This document shows, piece after piece, positions 53,446 to 64,000 of a stretch of DNA of 64,000 bases. How positions within the stretch are numbered: position 1 is the stretch's first letter; each line of letters starts with the position of its first letter. The notes beneath the pieces were generated by a model. That model was not told the origin of the DNA and searched no databases. It was given only the letters and a program-made list of their open reading frames with translations. Source of the stretch: Armillaria gallica (Eukaryota > Basidiomycota > Agaricomycetes > Agaricales > Physalacriaceae); the NCBI GenBank assembly GCA_037576215.1, contig JBANDB010000001.1, positions 1,922,001-1,986,000 on the forward strand, read 5' to 3'. The translations under genes were made by a program, and so were the position numbers.

Positions 53446-56400
53446 CTATAAAATGGTAACTATCTTTGTGCTATCGGATAGCCAGAAATCCAAGCATTCG
53501 GTCCAATTAGGGAATATGTCAGTTGCACGGCCAGCTAAGAGGCTACAGAGCATGACATTGAGCTTGATTTTGACCAGAGTGAAGCACATGCTTGTGCGGA
53601 ATGTCTGGGATGGGGGGTCCTGATAGTCAGGCAGCACAAACTGTATCTGTATGTTCCATGTTAGCCATTGCGTCAAACTGGTGAACGTAGATGACACTAC
53701 CTTGATTGATGAACCACCACAGGGCATATAAGGGAGGCTGGTTGTGATTTCCAAGAAGTGCGTCCCACGCCCATTCAAGTCCTGTTCAAAATAGGTGCGC
53801 AAGTCAGCCTCGAACACTTTTGTCGCGCTGATATAAAGTGGCAGGTCTTGTCTGTTGGAGTCTTTGCCAAAACCCCAGTCACATCTTCTACTACAGAATG
53901 TATCCGTGGCAACAAAGCCTGTGTCAATCTGTATGATGTCCATGAGAGCGTCGATGGAATGAATGTTCCAATCGTAAATGCTCTCAAGGTATTCCAGGAG
54001 GCATTCAGGATCGTCTTGGATCCTGGGATAGCCACTCTGTATGAGCGATGGCTGGACGATGGATGAGTCATTAATGGTATTCAATCAATAGAGAATACCG
54101 GCATACGTACTAGTCCACCGGTATACAAGGCGTGTCCAAAATGGAATGTGAAGCCTTGCTGTAGAGCATTGAAACTGTCACTCTGCTTGGCAAGTGGATG
54201 TGACAATAGGATCAGTCTCAGAACCAACCTATTCTGAAGTATGGCCTTTTCGCTGTCTGGGGTCTGAAATCCTACCTCCAACGCCTGGGAATAAAAGTGT
54301 GATGAGCAAGGGTGGGACGTTCCACAGGTGCTTATACTCTTACCATCAAATGAGGCTTGCAGAAATGAGTGATTCAGAGGTACCTCAGATCACTTCCCCA
54401 ATTGGCTCGTGGCTCCGACGTCAATGGGTCAGTCAGCCTGCATCCGAGCCAAGGTTGCATGAAGACCTCACACGTGGGATCTAGGGCCTTAACGACAGGG
54501 CCAGTGAGTGCATCCAATACGCCAGGCAGCTGAGGTTTCTCAATGATTAGGGCGAGAAATAGGAACGGGAAGATAGGCAATGGCAGCATGCGAAAGGTGA
54601 CTGTGCACACAGTGAGGAGAAGACCCTGGGCTCTCCACTTGATAGTTTGTTGGGTCATACAACCGGTCATGGGAAATTTGGCTGTGAAGTAAGCTGAGTT
54701 GTTCGGCAAGGTAGAGTAAAGGTCAGTATCTCTCAATGCCCTGACCAACACTTCTCTGAAGACCATTTTATTGATGCCCTCCCCATGGCTCCTGCTGGGA
54801 TCAACTACAATCCTCATCTGTCCAAATCTGGCTAGCTCTCTCTAATTGTCGCAAGTGATCTCTGGCGACCGAAATTGGGGACCTTGCCAGTTGTCAATGT
54901 ATGTGTGGAATGCCTGCTTCTCCTCATCCCACCCGGTTTTAGCATAATACATGCACAGGGTGATGACTGCGTCCGCGAGGGCACCGATATCAGGGCCCTT
55001 GAAAATCATGGTGTCGTCTCCCATTGTGTCCATATGATCAACCATTTGAGTATAGAATGAGGGAAAGTGCTTTCGGCGAGCAAGCTCAGCACGGTCACGT
55101 GCTGGCCAGACCAGACCCGTGTAGTAGGGGCGAGAAAGAGGGAAGGGCTGCAGTTCCACTGGCCTTATAGGTGATAGGCCTCATACAGGAGGGGCACGTG
55201 GTGAGGGCGACCTTGACAAAGCTGGACGCTTGTTGGGGCAGCAGTTCAATGGGCCGCACTATGGGCCAGTCAGTGCCGTTGAAAGACTGAAATTTTGTGA
55301 CTCACCTCATCTAGCTCCTCGGCTTGATTGGAATTGACAAATGCAACAGGACAATGGGGAATGCCATGCTCGACGGGCATGTCTCCACCAAGAATATCAG
55401 GAGAAAGACCTTGGCATGCACGTAAGCAGGGTAGGGCATTCTCATCACCAGTGCCGCCCTGGCGTCGCATGATGAAGCTGAGATTGTGCATGGCCTGCTC
55501 TGCAAAACAGGCATGTACTACATTTCTCGCAGCATCTGGGATTCCATCCGGGCCATAGTCACCGACATACAAATTCCGGTTCAAGAGGTTGTGACAGATA
55601 GGTGCAGTAGTGGGCACTGGGCAGTGTATTGTCATTAGCTTGGTCCTTGGGCACTGAGATACTTCAAAACATACCAATGACAAGGGTGAACTGGCCAGGG
55701 GTGGCTAAGTACTTCTTCTTGCGGTGCCCATCAAACTTGGATTCCAGACTAGCATACTGAATCATGTATGAGAGGTTGGATTGCGCCTCCTTGATGGTCT
55801 TGTTAAATGTAAGTAAGGTGTTGTCCGGTTTGCAAGTCGTCAGCTGAAGGAAACACCATCCCATGTTGTCAAATGTGAGATGGTCAAGATTGTCAGTCTT
55901 CAGGCCAGGAATCTGGGGCTTCATCCTGTCCGCATTATGTGCAAGAAGCTGGGCATGTATTTCCTTGTAAGTGTCATTGCTGGTAGTGCAATACGTGATA
56001 CATAAGCCGAGTTTTTGCATGTGTGCACAGAATTGCTCGACGTCCATCTGTTCGAGGTTATAGATGTCAGACTCAGGCAGCATGTATCCTCTCTGTACAT
56101 GAGGATAATTGTGTTTTTCAGCCTGTATGTGATGGTGTGGACTGACAAAGGGGTATATGAGAATGTGGCATACGGGTGCTTGGCGGTCGCCCAATGTCAT
56201 GCACATAATGGAGGCTTTCTTCCACCTAGTAGTGTTGGATCCGATGAAAGCTGTCGTGCTGGACTGTGGAAGCTCTCCCAGGAAGGCATTGGGGTTGAAG
56301 GCGTGCGATAGTAGCCCAGCTACAGCTGGTCCTGGTCGGATATATGGCTGAGGGAGTGTGCTCGAGGGGTTGGCAGTCGTGTGGCTGGGCGGCGGGTAGA

Positions 56401-56629
56401 TGCCAGCAGCAGTAAGCCTGTAGAGCGGTGAAGTGGTTGGAAGGCTCAGAACGGGATTGGCGCTGTTTATGTGAGGTTCTGTATTGGCAGTAGGATTGGG
56501 ATGTGGTTCTGGTGCAGTAGGATGCGCGTTCTCAACAACTGGCGCTGAGTTGACTACTTGGCGACAGCGTGCTGTTTGGGAATGGCCAAGGAGTTGCGTC
56601 AATGGGACAGGGCGAGATTCAGTCGACAT
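53446..56629 (-). CDS. Unknown gene I, possibly a divergent HECT-like protein
   Basis: Starts at the ATG at 56629 with a Pro/Asn-rich region. Helical segments follow (GYMLPESDIYNLEQMD, LYVGDYGPDGIPDAARNV, QMVDHMDTMGDDTMIFKG). A downstream exon (54817-54374) has GEGINKMVFREVLVRALRDT and LPGVLDALTGPVVKALDPTC. The last part contains DSFNALQQGFTFHFGHAL and ends at 53446. The order of the last three resembles a HECT ubiquitin-ligase N-lobe and C-lobe, but I see no catalytic cysteine motif, so this is weak. The frame near 55170-55260 does not join cleanly. Decay or an unseen intron is possible. Confidence 0.4.
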
Positions 56630-57116
56630 GGTGAGGGAACGTTACCAAGTTTTATTATTTGGCTGCTCTGTTTTTTCAAGTGTTTGTTGGTGCAAATTAT
56701 TCACGAATTTGCCAGACATTAAATAAAAATAGATTATTGCCTACCCAAAAGCGTGTACCGGGCCCAGGAGCGATCAATGTGACTGATGTGACAAGATGTG
56801 CCTCAATATGCTCAATTAGGAACGGAAGCGTCGGAATCACTGTTCCGACGATCGGTGTCCTCGTGCGATCGCTCGAGATCTCACATTAAAGTCCAGTAAT
56901 TCCATTTCTACATCACCATTGTATGTGGCGATCAACAACCTCAGAGGTTTCTATTGCCTCTTCTCATCAAAGTCGACGTTGGATAGATGGGTGAAACAGA
57001 TTGATATTTAGCAAGCACAGAAATTTCTTAGTCTGTGATGCCTCGTAAAACGATTTGCTTTATCTGGGATTTGAGTGTTTACCACCGTCCTTTTCAATGT
57101 CCTGCAGATGTGATGA

Positions 57117-58050
57117 TTGTTCGGCTATGTAAAGTTCATGTCCCTTCGTTCCGTGAGTTCTTTTTCTAGTGATGGCTCTCTATCTGAACAATTCCCATTC
57201 ACTATCTCAGGATCGACTGATGCTGTCGCCAATGGGACCGGGGGGTTGCATCGTGACCATTGCATAAATCGCTGGCAGATAGAACATTGGCCCGCCAGAC
57301 GCGAACAATTGTAAACAGCCCTGAGCCAATGCTGCTGATGGAAACAATCATTTTACACACTGTGAATCAATGACCGTGAACGTAACCAGTAGTTCAGAGT
57401 CTCAGTCGCTCTTAAAATTGATGCCATCTTCCCTATCAAGCATATCGCTCACGGATTATGTCCCCACCTCAGCTTCCACCTTACCGTGCTCATCAAAATC
57501 TCTCAGTGCGGGTACCATAGCTGGGATTGTGGTAGGGAGTGTCGCGTTTGTAGGAGCGATAAGCTAGGCATAACCCCTAGTTGTCAAGTTGATAGTACCC
57601 ATCCGTTTGATCCCCAAATCCTGATCTCCCGACATCCACAGTATACTTCTCGATAAATCCAACGCGCCTCCAGATTCATATGTGCCGTGGCTCGCCACCA
57701 GACAGCCTTTCAAGCTCGAGCGAGTTACTGCCTTGTCATATACTCATAGTAGAATGACACACCTCCAAGCAGAGTCTCGAGTTGGGGGCGGAGTCCCGAG
57801 ACTATATTAGGAGTATTCTTTTTGGATGTCCCCTCCCATGCGCAAGCAGGACTCGGACCTGCCACGCCCGGCGATGGCCCACCGCTTCATCTTCATACTG
57901 GTAGAGAAGTCAAGAAAAAGGCCGGGCGCTTTGAAGCACTACTCATCAACAGAGACTCAACTAGTTGCGGTTCCCACCCACAATACCGAAATGTGGCAAG
58001 GTGAGATGAACATCTGGCGCTCTGAAAGTAAAGATAAGAAACCGAGGTGA
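57117..58050 (+). pseudogene. Relic of a single-pass membrane protein
   Basis: Short open pieces fit a common fungal layout. FPFTISGSTDAVANGT comes first, then a Ser/Thr-rich stretch and a membrane segment SAGTIAGIVVGSVAFVGAIS (57508-57567). Downstream is a cytoplasmic-like piece near 57826 (SPPMRKQDSDLPRP). Stops separate them (for example TAG after GAIS), and I could not build one gene. Confidence 0.3.
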
Positions 58051-58808
58051 TGGCGGTGCAGGGAAGTGAGACAGTGAAAGGTCATTGATATCTCGAAGTA
58101 GGCAATCCATGATTGCTCTGTCTGTTCCGTTCGAGAACCCTTCATTTCCGCTCGGCTGGACTCTTCTGAGGAGGGTAGGGCAGGTCCTGAGTAAATGTTG
58201 GTTACTGCAGAGCGAGGGATGGGTGCTTGGCCTATGGGGCGAGTGGGTTCAAACTTCGTCTGGCACTGGCGAGACGAATACGGTCGGGACAGGGGAGTGT
58301 GGACCCGCAGTGCAGACGTCGTATACTTCGTTGTCGTCGTCGACAACATAGTTATTTGCCAAGTACTTGTGAGGCAAGTTGGCATGAGATTCTTGTTCGT
58401 CGCGAACAGCCAAGTAGATGCTCTCCTTGTGATAAATGCCAGGATATGCCTGATATGTCTAGGTATGAATTGTCGTCTTTCGATGACCTTGTTGCCGTAG
58501 AGCCACGAGAGAAATGCGAGGAACAGACGGGTGGTGCGGTTGATGTCCTGGGGGTGTCATTATGTGATTACTGGATGAACTCGAAGGATTCTGAGTAGAA
58601 TAAATGAACGGGGGAATCAATCTGGAGCTGCTCGAGGAATGAGCTGGTGGAAGTCTGACTGGCTACGGTACATTCTGGCGTTTGCCTAGTGCTTTGAGCA
58701 GCCATAAACGCTGCAGGGAATACGGCGACACGGTCTACTCGTTGCCATCATGGTTGGTGATTGCAGTCAATTGGTAACAGCAAAGAGATCACATCAAGGG
58801 CATCAGCT
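58051..58808. other. Region without a supported gene
   Basis: Open frames on both strands at 58085-58600 overlap each other and show no family features. I see nothing else here. Confidence 0.35.
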
Positions 58809-60487
58809 TTAGGCTCTGTGCCATAACGGTTGAATTCCAGATAAACTAGTCGAGGGCATAGGCTGTGAAGGGCATCGAGGAGCGCCGTCTCCGATTCCCT
58901 GGAATTCCAGCTGTAGAAGATGACCAGGGTTGTTTTCGAACTTGCGACTAGTTAGAATCTTGAATAAAGTTATGTCCGGCATGACTTCCACAGGTACTAC
59001 ACCATCGGAATGAGCAGGATCGAGATAAGGTAGCGGATACAGATTTAATGACGGGTAAGAAAGATCGTCTGGTAGAACACTGAAAACGGGATCACTCGGT
59101 GAGGCATTGGATAAGGTCAAGGATTGGAGATGGGATAGCTTGCAAGCAAGGGATGATATTTCGTCTGAGGACATATAGTCACCATGGGCCCTGGGGTATC
59201 GTATAACACCGAAGTCAAGTTCGCGAAGAGTTACCTCCTCTGGTACCAAGTCACTCCATAATGAGTGAAAAAGAGTCGGCGAAGGACTGAAGCCGCCCAT
59301 GGTCAATTTCGTTAAATGTAGGAAGGACAAGGATCGGAGATCATCGGCGACTCCCGTGGGAATGTCCAAGACATTCAAAGTGTCGCGGAAATTGTGCAAG
59401 AGGAGACGAAGGTTATGCGCCTCAACTTGGCGTTCTTCCATATCCCGCGTGCCAGTAAGTTTGACCTGATGACTGGGACGACCTGTGTCCGATATAGTCG
59501 ACAGGTAGGGGCAATATCGAAAACAGCGAAGAGGAACTTTCTTCATAGGGATCCGCACCGTATCCGTATACGGATACGACCGTCGAATTGACGGGTTAAC
59601 CCGTACCGTCACCGTATGGGCTGAAACCGTCGACGGTACGGGTCGTAACCGTACCCGTCAACCGTATTTTTGGCGATGCCGAGTGACTGCAATGGTTTTT
59701 CGGACCAAAGTCATTCTGGATACACAAATAAAGTCAGTATCTGTCAAATCATAGCAAATTCTAAGCTGAAATACCTATATTGAGCGAACCCGTACTGCAC
59801 CCGTATTTTTTCCGGATCCCAAATCTCTATACGGTACGGTTACGGTACGCGTATGAACCGTCCCGTAATTTCGTAAATACGGGTACGGTGCGGATCCCTA
59901 TAATTCTTCATATCGAGGGGGGGGGGAACGTTTCCCAGTGGCAGCACCATCGTCCATCTATTTCTAATGATTCGAGGGCTCTAGAGAGTGCGATGGACTC
60001 GAGAAGTGACTGCCAAGGTCCCGGCCAATATGCGGCTTCGAGATCAAAACAAAATTCCCAGAGACTAGTCATGTGGGGGATGGCTACAGCCAATTGTTCT
60101 GCCATCGCTGTTGGCGCTAGGTCTTCGCATTTGAGGTACACCTCACTTCTATCCGGGATGCTTGGGAACCGGCGCGAGCTCCCCATCAACCGGAATTTTC
60201 TACCAGGCCTTGAGTGATGTTATTAAGGAGGGGATGTAAACATACCTGACATAGACCCATAAGGATTCTGGGATAAATTGGCAATGTTTATCTACGTCCT
60301 CCCACAACCATCCGACATCACGGTGCAACCAAGGTAGACAGAGGCGCCGAAAGCGTGCCAGGGAGACTGTCGCTAATGCTTTCAGAGTCGGAGCTACTAT
60401 GTAAAGACTTGGTTGCAAGACATCTGGCTCTACGAAGCTGATGATTACGGACACGACGTCGTCATCAACGGTATCGAATTTTGCCAT
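58809..60487 (-). pseudogene. F-box-like / LRR-type gene split by a MITE
   Basis: Starts at the ATG at 60487. Exon 1 (to 60246) has an F-box-like start (DDDVVSVIISFVEPD, SLARFRRLCLPWLHRD). A 46-bp intron leads to exon 2 at 60199, with leucine-rich-repeat-like strands (MTSLWEFCFDLEA, ALESLEIDGRWC). The 357-bp MITE at 59547-59903 interrupts it. Without the MITE the frame would resume at KKVPLRCFRYCPYL, then LNVLDIPTG, LHLTKLTMGG and LQSLTLSNASP, ending at 58809. A run of 10 C (59917-59926 as G) leaves the frames one base out. Eleven would join them. Such proteins usually bring substrates to SCF ubiquitin ligases. Confidence 0.6.
59547..59903. mobile_element. hAT-type MITE, 357 bp
   Basis: Inverted ends AGGGATCCGCACCGTA and (complement, from 59903) TTATAGGGATCCGCACCGTA enclose a core full of ACCGTA/TACGGT words. 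TTCTTCAT is repeated at 59539-59546 and 59904-59911, an 8-bp duplication as for hAT. The four extra bases at the right end make that boundary slightly uncertain. It has no coding capacity. Confidence 0.8.
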
Positions 60488-61018
60488 GATGATAGTTGGA
60501 TTTCAGAAGCATCATTTTTCCAGTCGCGATCTTCGGCGATTGTTTACTAGTCACGTGCATAGAATTCAACGCGTCGCGAGAGGTTCAATGCAAGGTGCCA
60601 TCAAGGACCAGCAGTTGTGCAAACTGCATTGCGGTGTCCGACCTTTCAGGATAGATCTTTGTGGCTCCAGAGAATATCACAGCAAGACGAGACTCTTCCA
60701 CCGTGGCCTCTTTCGGATGTACTCTTTCTTCTCATTTCCTCGAGCTAAATATTTGCTCCAACGAGGAGACTGAATGTGCCTCCACACCTACTCCAAAGAT
60801 AACGCGGACACTTAAATGCCACACAAATTTGAATCAAGGCATGGAGGGAGAACGAAAGCGCTCCAGACAGCAAACATGAGATTTGAAGTTCAAGATCCTG
60901 CCTTACAGTGAGAACTGAGAATCAGGACGTTGGCTCGTACGTTTGAGACCGTTGAGGGAGGGAGATTAGTTCCACTTTCCATTGATGGATAATGCGTACA
61001 ATATTACTCAATTGACTT
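60488..61018. other. Spacer between F-box-like gene and DUF1295 gene
   Basis: About 530 bp, with no gene supported. It includes the promoter of the minus-strand F-box-like gene. Confidence 0.35.
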
Positions 61019-62165
61019 TCAATCACTTCTGCTTCTCGCATTATCTATAGCATCTGCACCGTCCTTTCCCTCATCAAACTGATAGAACGAAAATTCCAAC
61101 AGGACAGTCGATTTCAACCATCCGGGCAGAAGTTTGCACACCGCAGGAGGTATCGGAATCAAAATCAAAGTTTCGTTCAAGTACGCCTTGAAATTATTCC
61201 ACGCTTAGTTGGGGGTCGTTACTTCAGGTCCGTGGCTTATGAGGAAGAACTTCTTTGCCTGAGGCTTCTCAGCTGTCGGGATCCCAGAAGCGAACAAAAG
61301 TAGACTGAAATTCGAATGCACGTATGAGCGCATGACAAACTGATGCGTATTGGCAACTTACATGATGAACAGGGGCGACACTATAGCGCCGTATTGCGTT
61401 GATTTTGCAGAAGATGATAGTGACCCAGAAACTGTCAGAGACAGGCAAAAGATAAATATGCCCCACCAGCAAAGTATTCTGGCGCACCGTGAGTGGTAGA
61501 CAGAAAGCACCACGAGATTATAACTCACTTATACTAAACTGTTGCTTACCGTCACTGGTTTATCCTTAGGATTCGACTTATTGTTCTTATATCGGAACTA
61601 ACAGCGGTTGTTAGAATTCCAGGCATGTATGATGAACATGACATACCTTCTGGATATCAGCAATGGTTTCGATGATCCAACCAACGACCCAAAGGATAAT
61701 ACCGATGATATCGCAAGCAGTACCAAAAGTCGGGTTTGAGCCAGACCGCCTAGTATCCGATACGGCGGGCGAATTGAGGATCGTAAGGGGAAGGGATACA
61801 GTCCACACCTTGAACGCAACGGTAAGCTGACCTAAAGCGCTGTTCAACAGCTATGCCGGAAGAAACGAGACAATGACAGGCCTATCCAGAATCCTAATCG
61901 CAACCATATGTGAATATGAGAAGAAGCGTATATATAGCAACCAGCGCACCGAGGAATTTGAGGAAATGAGATCGAATGTCATCGAAACGAGTGTCCGATC
62001 CCGTTTTGAGAACACGATAGAGTAGAAAGCCTACAATGATACACAGTTGGACAGGATAAGACGCCACAATGAAGCTAGGTACCTGCAATGCGAACAGCCC
62101 AGATCATGACGAAGATGCTCGCTATGATATTACGAGCATGGTAGGTATTTCCTATGAGTAGACTG
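61019..62165 (-). pseudogene. DUF1295-family membrane reductase-like gene, probably broken
   Basis: Exons on the minus strand spell a DUF1295 (steroid 5-alpha-reductase-like) membrane protein. They are ARNIIASIFVMIWAVRIAG (62160-62095), FLLYRVLKTGSDTRFDDIR, and VWTVSLPLTILNSP with DIIGIILWVVGWIIETIADI. Then come QKFRYKNNKSNPKDKP (61600), HGAPEYFAGGAYLSF (the usual RHPNYFGE site, altered), QYGAIVSPLFIM, LILIPIPPAVCKLLPGWLKS and LEFSFYQFDEGKDG. It ends at the TGA at 61019. Several membrane segments are evident. A TAA at 61205-61207 (before AWNNFKAYL) looks like CAA to TAA. The 5' part beyond 62165 is not recognisable. The altered HP-NYF motif also suggests decay. Confidence 0.65.
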
Positions 62166-62654
62166 AGAAGGGCTGCAGGACGATGTCGTTGAACAGAATC
62201 CAGATGCGAGTCTGTGGTTCCTCACCCAGAAGGAAGAAATCGGAGCCTAAAGAAAAGGGCTGTTAAAGAGGGGTCGTTGAAGTTCTCCATCGACACAGAC
62301 CTCCAGTAAAGTCTGTTGCCATGAACAAGTATGTCCCTTTCAATTTAACAAGTATATATTGTACTGACTTGATCTCTAGATCTGACCATCCTCACGGTGG
62401 TGGACGTGGAAAGTCAAAATCGAACAAGCATCCCATCTCAATATGGGACTGGGGTACAAAGGGTACGAGGACGAGGAAGCCGGGTCCTGAAGATCCCAAG
62501 AACAGTAACAAGATGGTTATACACGAGCGCCCGAGAGGCGTCGAGAAACGGGAAACGGGGCGCTGTAAAATAGAATCCTGGTATTTTATTACGCTAATTC
62601 ATCCATCAGAATCAAACTTAGAACGCTCATTGAGGCCCAGAATAATTTACCTGG
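62166..62654. other. Spacer
   Basis: No gene is supported. Part of 62170-62330 may be eroded 5' sequence of the DUF1295 gene. Confidence 0.3.
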
Positions 62655-62926
62655 TTACTCTTCTTCTTCCTCTTCTCCTTCGTCCTCTTCTTTCAATGTT
62701 TTCTTCGTCTCCTTGTTTAACTCTGCCTTTCCTACCGCATCTCTCCAGTCGTCGCCAACCTGGTTGTCAACTGTATGGCATCCTTCAGCGCGGCGTAATA
62801 AGCCTTCTGTCCATCTGCGGGTGTCTTTTTGAGGTTGAATGTCGCATGCTTGGATTCTACCAGCGTAGGTGCATCCACCTCTTCAGGTGGGTTGAGATCG
62901 TAACCAACGGGAATGGAAGTTGACAT
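62655..62926 (-). CDS. Gon7-like small acidic protein (EKC/KEOPS subunit candidate)
   Basis: Starts at ATG 62926 ([14 protein letters not shown]). A helix-rich piece follows ([19 protein letters not shown]), then in a shifted frame [17 protein letters not shown] and a Lys/Glu tail ending in a run of Glu before TAA at 62655-62657. The pattern recalls fungal Gon7-like subunits of the EKC/KEOPS complex, which makes the t6A base of tRNAs. The two halves are one base out of register near 62780, so there is either a short unseen intron or a frameshift. Identification is from memory of the pattern only. Confidence 0.4.
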
Positions 62927-63032
62927 GAAAGCGTTATTTACGTTTGCTGTGCACCGTCGTCTCAAACAAGAAAAATTCAAGTCATGATTAGGAAAAAGTT
63001 GCTGTAAGCATCAGTAGTCTACGTGTCTAAAT

Positions 63033-64000
63033 CTATATTGCCCACCTAATCTTGAAGAGCTTATAGCCTCCTTCATCAGCTCTCCCGACTCCTCCCTGCC
63101 TGCCGATGGCTTTCTTCTCCAAAATCACCAGCCCAGATGTCATCCCAGACTCAGGAAAAACGGCCTCGACTGTATGGTCCATACCCTCGTGTCTTCCTGT
63201 CGAACGGAGAGGTATCATGAGCCAGAATGTCCCGTTCGGAGCCAGAAGCCGCTCAACACATCCTTTTATCCATTCCGCATGCTTCGCATGATAAATCATG
63301 TCGGCGGCCAGGATGACATCAAACGGTTTATCCATAGGATGACTGAAGTCCGGGGATTCCCAGTCGAAGCGGTGGATATCAATCACAGACGACGAACAGG
63401 GAAAATTGGTCTGCACGTTGGCACTGAGATTGGCGAGGACATCTGGGTGGTAATCTGTGGCGACGATGGTCGGTGCCTCCAAGAGCTTGGCAACGACGAT
63501 GCTCAACAAGCCCGTTCCGGCGCCCAGTTCCAAGACGCGCAAAGGCTGTGATTTGTCCAACCCGAAGGTTCCCAGCGATCCACACATCCTCTTCGCCAGC
63601 AGAATCGAGCTAGCCCAACTCTGAAGGCCGACGGACATGTGGTCTTCGCTGGATAGCGGTGCGTCGTTCAGCTCAACTTTGACGGACCCGTTGAACTCGA
63701 AGGACCGGGTGACAGCGCATTCGGTCTCTTCGTCGTCGCCTGTGAATGCAGAGACAATCTGTGCAGCCTCTTCCACCAATTCCCGTCACGTCTCCGCCTC
63801 CGCCTCATCCAGGGTATCCTCGATCCAGACATCGGAGCGCGAGATGAAGCCTGTGATCCACTTGATAGCGAACGCACGTTCGAGAGGATCTGCACGTAGG
63901 ATATCCTCGTCTTCGTCTCTTAGACCGTCACTCTCCTCTTCTCCTCCCTCTTCATTAAACTGGGCAGTCGACTTGACCAAAGGCAGCAGATTCCGAGGTG
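63033..64000 (-). pseudogene. Protein-lysine methyltransferase (family 16 / METTL21-like), 5' partial, one TGA
   Basis: Class I methyltransferase of the family-16 lysine type. Motif I is LELGAGTGLLSIV, post I is VATDYHPDVLANLSANV, and the acidic-loop motif is FDVILAADMIYHAKHAEW, followed by LLAPNGTFWLMIPLR. An N-terminal acidic helix (QFNEEGGEEESDGLRDED) continues past the right edge. The frame is single but for a TGA at 63786-63788 inside GAG-ACG-TGA-CGG. CGA would give ETRRELVEEAAQ. The S-adenosylmethionine site is intact. If a start at 63779 is used, only the catalytic part would be made. These enzymes methylate lysines of translation factors or chaperones. Confidence 0.75.

Noticed and set aside
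1..64000. CRISPR arrays, bacterial operons, rRNA genes
   Set aside because: No regular spaced repeats, ribosome-binding sites or rRNA sequence. Introns and element types are fungal.

Overview
The window is a piece of a filamentous basidiomycete genome, most likely an Agaricomycete (mushroom). Signs of this are short (about 45-60 bp) GT-AG introns with CTAAY branch sites, CT-rich promoters, and element families typical of that class (KDZ transposons with CxC domains, a TET/JBP gene, chromoviral and other Ty3/Gypsy elements, hAT). About 50 kb is nested transposable elements. Only the last 6-7 kb looks like ordinary host sequence, and even that is damaged.

Layout, outside to inside. (a) 430-50600: a decayed KDZ-type element (KDZ2), bracketed by inverted clusters of an AGCCTAGCC-like word. 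It holds a minus-strand KDZ transposase (21149-24867) and a divergent unknown gene (25295-25615 plus 47422-50243). (b) A hAT element (644-21043) sits in the left word cluster. The hAT transposase is itself split by a 16.75 kb Ty3/Gypsy element (Gypsy1, 3261-20012; 1689-bp LTRs, 4-bp GCGC duplication). (c) A chromodomain Gypsy (Gypsy2, 25654-47407; 365-bp LTRs, AATAG duplication) sits in an intron of the unknown gene. Its reverse transcriptase is split by a 14.2 kb KDZ transposon (KDZ1, 28762-42997; 8-bp GAATTTGG duplication). (d) From about 51 kb: two convergent unknown genes, a membrane-protein relic, an F-box-like gene split by a MITE, a DUF1295 membrane reductase, a Gon7-like gene and a protein-lysine methyltransferase that runs off the right edge.

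Two cargo systems stand out. Gypsy1 carries, between pol and its 3' LTR, two intron-containing genes on the strand opposite to gag-pol. One encodes a Zn2Cys6-like cysteine cluster; the other has zinc-knuckle-like motifs and a basic Gly/Arg-rich tail. KDZ1 carries a TET/JBP dioxygenase whose catalytic exons read open, an RNase-H1 N-terminal/Caulimovirus-VI-like hybrid-binding protein, a Mug135-like protein and a large unknown gene beside its own transposase.

One decay process explains most of the damage. The two LTRs of Gypsy1 differ at about 45 positions, and nearly all are CpG to TpG/CpA. Almost every in-frame stop in the old genes is TGA where the family has, or the frame suggests, CGA (Arg). 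This is the mark of 5-methylcytosine deamination (or CpG-type RIP). It makes the open TET/JBP gene, an enzyme family that oxidises methylated pyrimidines, the most interesting item here.
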